From: Gammaproteobacteria bacterium
Lineage (GTDB): Bacteria; Pseudomonadota; Gammaproteobacteria; Pseudomonadales; JAUIET01
Length of the DNA stretch: 64,000 nt
Reading direction: 5' to 3'
NCBI GenBank assembly: GCA_030431775.1
Contig: JAUIHW010000015.1
Span: 1-64,000 of the forward strand
Made by a program: the position numbers and the translations under genes. The notes beneath the pieces were generated by a model. The model saw nothing but the letters and a program-made list of their open reading frames with translations, did no database searches and was not told the DNA's origin. Of this stretch, positions 61,869-64,000 are shown piece by piece (positions within the stretch are counted from its first letter, which is position 1; each line of letters starts with the position of its first letter).

Positions 61869-63152
61869 ATGAGTAAGCAAAGCTTCAACGCCGTGCGCGG
61901 CATGAACGATATTCTGCCCACGGAAACGCCGGCATGGCAGTTTCTGGAGCAGTGCGCGGCTGATGTGTTCGCGGCCTACGGTTATCAGGAAATCCGCCTG
62001 CCCATGGTGGAACCCACGGAATTGTTCGCCCGTTCCATTGGCGATGTGACCGACATTGTCGAGAAAGAGATGTACACCTTCCTCGACCGGAATGACCAGT
62101 CCTTAAGTTTGCGCCCGGAAGGGACCGCAAGCTGCGTACGCGCCTGTTTACAGCACGGCCTGCTGCACAATCAAACGCAACGCCTTTGGTACAGCGGGCC
62201 GATGTTTCGTTACGAACGGCCGCAAAAAGGCCGCCAGCGGCAGTTTCACCAAATTGGTGTGGAGGCCTTTGGCCTGGCAGGGCCGGACATTGATGCGGAG
62301 CTGCTGGCTATGAGTCGGCGGCTGTGGCAAGAGCTCGGCATCGATCAGCAAGTACGTCTGGAAATCAATTCTCTGGGTTCGCTGGAGGCGCGCGCCACCT
62401 ATCGCAGAGAACTGCAAGCCTTTTTGCGCGACCATATGGGTGCGCTCGATGAAGACAGTCTGCGCCGTCTGGACAGTAATCCGCTGCGCATACTGGACAG
62501 CAAAAACCCCGAAACCCAGGCGGTTTTGCAGGCTGCGCCGCGCCTGCAGGATTGGCTGGATCAGGAGTCTACTGAGCACTTTGCCCAACTGTGCGCCCAA
62601 CTGGATGCTCTCGGTATTGAGTATGTGCGCAACCCCCGCCTGGTGCGCGGTCTGGATTATTACAGCAAAACAGTGTTTGAATGGGTAACCGACTCGTTGG
62701 GGGCTCAGGGCACCGTGTGTGCCGGTGGCCGCTACGACGGTCTGGTGGAGCAGCTCGGTGGCAAGCCCACCGCAGGTATCGGGTTTGCAATGGGTATGGA
62801 GCGTCTTTGCCTGATGCTCGAAGAAACCGCCGGGCATGGATCAACGGGCGCTGTGGATGCCTACTTCATAGTCGGGGGCGATGCCCAGCAGCAAGAAGCG
62901 CTGCAATGGTGTGAACAGCTGCGCAGCCGGTTACCAACCCTGCGGCTGCTTATGCACTGTGGTGGTGGCAGTATGAAAAGCCAAATGAAAAAAGCCGACA
63001 AAAGCGGCGCCGCCTGGGCTTTGTTGTTTGGGGAACAAGAGCAGGCTGACGGCACTCTGACTGTAAAGAACCTGCGCGACCCGGCCATTACCCAGCAGGC
63101 CTTACCCGGCGAGCGGGTCGCTGAATATTTATTACCGTATTTGGGAATGTAG
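61869..63152 (+). CDS. hisS: histidyl-tRNA synthetase (427 aa)
   Basis: Class II aminoacyl-tRNA synthetase, cytosolic. Motif 1 lies around [33 protein letters not shown] and the RxxxFHQ motif 2 ([14 protein letters not shown]) follow. His-specific [15 protein letters not shown] and motif 3 ([11 protein letters not shown]) come later, with a C-terminal anticodon domain. Length is standard and it lies 10 bases after ispG. Confidence 0.97.
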   Translation: MSKQSFNAVRGMNDILPTETPAWQFLEQCAADVFAAYGYQEIRLPMVEPTELFARSIGDVTDIVEKEMYTFLDRNDQSLSLRPEGTASCVRACLQHGLLHNQTQRLWYSGPMFRYERPQKGRQRQFHQIGVEAFGLAGPDIDAELLAMSRRLWQELGIDQQVRLEINSLGSLEARATYRRELQAFLRDHMGALDEDSLRRLDSNPLRILDSKNPETQAVLQAAPRLQDWLDQESTEHFAQLCAQLDALGIEYVRNPRLVRGLDYYSKTVFEWVTDSLGAQGTVCAGGRYDGLVEQLGGKPTAGIGFAMGMERLCLMLEETAGHGSTGAVDAYFIVGGDAQQQEALQWCEQLRSRLPTLRLLMHCGGGSMKSQMKKADKSGAAWALLFGEQEQADGTLTVKNLRDPAITQQALPGERVAEYLLPYLGM

Positions 63153-63156
63153 CAAC

Positions 63157-63948
63157 ATGGTAGACGACTATCGCACTGAAGAAGAACAAATCGAGGCGAT
63201 CAAAAACTGGTGGGATGAAAACGGCCAAAGCACACTGCTTGCCGTAGCTCTGGCGCTTGCCGGCGTGTTTGGCTGGCAATACTGGCAGAGCAGCCAAACT
63301 GAAGCGCGTGAAGGCGCGTCGGCCCAGTACGAATCCCTGCTGGCCTCGATTCCGCAAGAAGGTGAGCAAACCGCGAGCCAGTTCGCGACTACGCAGCACT
63401 TGGCGGAAGAGCTGAAAACCAACTATTCCAGCCTCAATTATGCCTACTTTGCCGCGTTCCAACTGGCAAAACTGTATGTTGAACGCGATGAACTGAGCGC
63501 AGCGCGCGAACAGCTGCAATGGGTTGTGGACCAGAAGCCTTCGGAGCCGGCGATTGCCGCGTTGGCGCGGCTGCGGCTGGCGCGCGTGGTGTATGCCGAG
63601 GAGGGCGCTGAACAGGCGCTGAGCTTGATCGACAATGTCGAATCCGGGCCCTACACGGCCGAATACGCCGAATTGCGTGGCGACCTGTACGCGGACTTGG
63701 GGCAATTGGAGCAGGCGGAACAAAACTACAGCCTTGCGATAGACAGTGCCGCAGCGGCGCAGCAGCAGCCTGACCGTTTGTTACAGCTCAAGCACAAAGG
63801 CGTGCAGCGCCGCCTTGCAATGGGCGCTGCGGCGCCCGAACCGGCTGTTGAGGCGGCAGCAGTCGCAGCGCAGACGGAAGCACAAGCCCAAACCGATGAT
63901 AGCGAACCAACAGCGGCAGACAGCGATGAGAATGATGAAGAGAAGTAA
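63157..63948 (+). CDS. yfgM: YfgM-like TPR membrane protein (263 aa)
   Basis: Single-pass inner-membrane protein with a periplasmic TPR-like domain, thought to act as an accessory of the Sec translocon and PpiD. N-terminal YRTEEEQIEAIKNWWDENGQ, then a membrane helix at about 25-43. The helical repeats run to about 210. The last ~45 residues are a low-complexity Ala/Glu/Gln/Asp tail that is longer than in E. coli YfgM. Position between hisS and bamB is conserved. Its end overlaps the next start. Confidence 0.9.
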   Translation: MVDDYRTEEEQIEAIKNWWDENGQSTLLAVALALAGVFGWQYWQSSQTEAREGASAQYESLLASIPQEGEQTASQFATTQHLAEELKTNYSSLNYAYFAAFQLAKLYVERDELSAAREQLQWVVDQKPSEPAIAALARLRLARVVYAEEGAEQALSLIDNVESGPYTAEYAELRGDLYADLGQLEQAEQNYSLAIDSAAAAQQQPDRLLQLKHKGVQRRLAMGAAAPEPAVEAAAVAAQTEAQAQTDDSEPTAADSDENDEEK

Positions 63949-64000
63949 GCTGGGTAGAGGCGGCCGCCTGGCCCGGTTGACAGGGCTGCTGCTGTCTCTG
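63932..64000 (+). CDS. bamB: probable BamB, N-terminal fragment
   Basis: A frame starting at the ATG at 63932 (or 63935) overlaps the end of yfgM and runs off the window edge. The 23 visible residues (MMKRSKLGRGGRLARLTG, then LLLSL) form a basic and then hydrophobic export signal. BamB, the outer-membrane assembly lipoprotein, always follows yfgM in this synteny, so the name is based on position and signal only; the lipobox is outside the window. Confidence 0.6.
   Translation, partial: MMKRSKLGRGGRLARLTGLLLSL

Overview
The window is a stretch of a moderately GC-rich gammaproteobacterial chromosome. It looks most like a marine, oligotrophic lineage near the Cellvibrionales/Pseudomonadales. 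The strongest evidence is conserved gene order on the right: secD-secF ... suhB-trmJ ... iscS-ndk-rlmN-pilW-rodZ-ispG-hisS-yfgM-(bamB), together with tadA ... mltF-purL. The left half carries lipid/isoprenoid-type catabolic genes, TonB-dependent receptors and many dehydrogenases. No rRNA, tRNA, CRISPR array, phage or transposase gene was recognised.

Left region (1-19,228): a catabolic or lipid-modification district. It holds an alpha/beta hydrolase, two SDR dehydrogenases, a wax-ester-synthase/DGAT-type acyltransferase, a Spinster-like MFS transporter and two convergent phytoene-desaturase-like FAD oxidoreductases. It also holds a luciferase-like monooxygenase, an HMG-CoA reductase, a TonB-dependent receptor, a tandem-domain HxlR regulator, a carotenoid-cleavage-type oxygenase, an acyl-CoA synthetase, a thiolase and a DUF1295 membrane reductase/methyltransferase. 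The HxlR gene lies between two diverging transcription units. To its left runs receptor-HMGR-LLM-FAD oxidoreductase; to its right runs oxygenase-CoA ligase-thiolase. Together they suggest uptake, oxidative cleavage, CoA activation and thiolysis of a hydrophobic, possibly isoprenoid-derived, substrate. This pathway is inferred, not shown.

Signalling pair (19,368-21,682): a 67-residue Cys-rich protein followed by a GGDEF/EAL protein with a degenerate GGDEF site and an intact EAL site.

Central region (21,712-38,772): the most unusual part. One long minus-strand gene run contains a broken TonB receptor, an aldehyde dehydrogenase, a PQQ/haem c alcohol dehydrogenase lipoprotein, three consecutive DUF3604 proteins and a five-repeat vWA protein. 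A divergent AraC-type regulator lies upstream; it is followed by a shortened DUF1761-like gene and a fourth DUF3604 protein. A fifth DUF3604 gene sits alone between secF and a bactofilin gene. All five keep PHP-phosphoesterase-like metal motifs (HxH, DH, IPH, DxH) behind N-terminal export or anchor signals. This is the best candidate for an undescribed system: envelope-located PHP-like hydrolases working with a periplasmic alcohol dehydrogenase.

Right region (38,783-64,000): mostly housekeeping genes (TMADH-type oxidoreductase, tadA, CBS protein, mltF, purL, secDF, suhB, trmJ, iscS, ndk, rlmN, pilW, rodZ, ispG, hisS, yfgM, start of bamB). Two non-coding structured elements interrupt it. One is a repeat cluster at 53,162-53,934 with a nearly identical tandem duplication and a diverged inverted copy. 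The other is a 210-bp element with 43-bp inverted arms between trmJ and iscS. The usual isc neighbours (iscR, iscU, iscA, hscBA, fdx) are absent around iscS, whose C-terminus also looks short.
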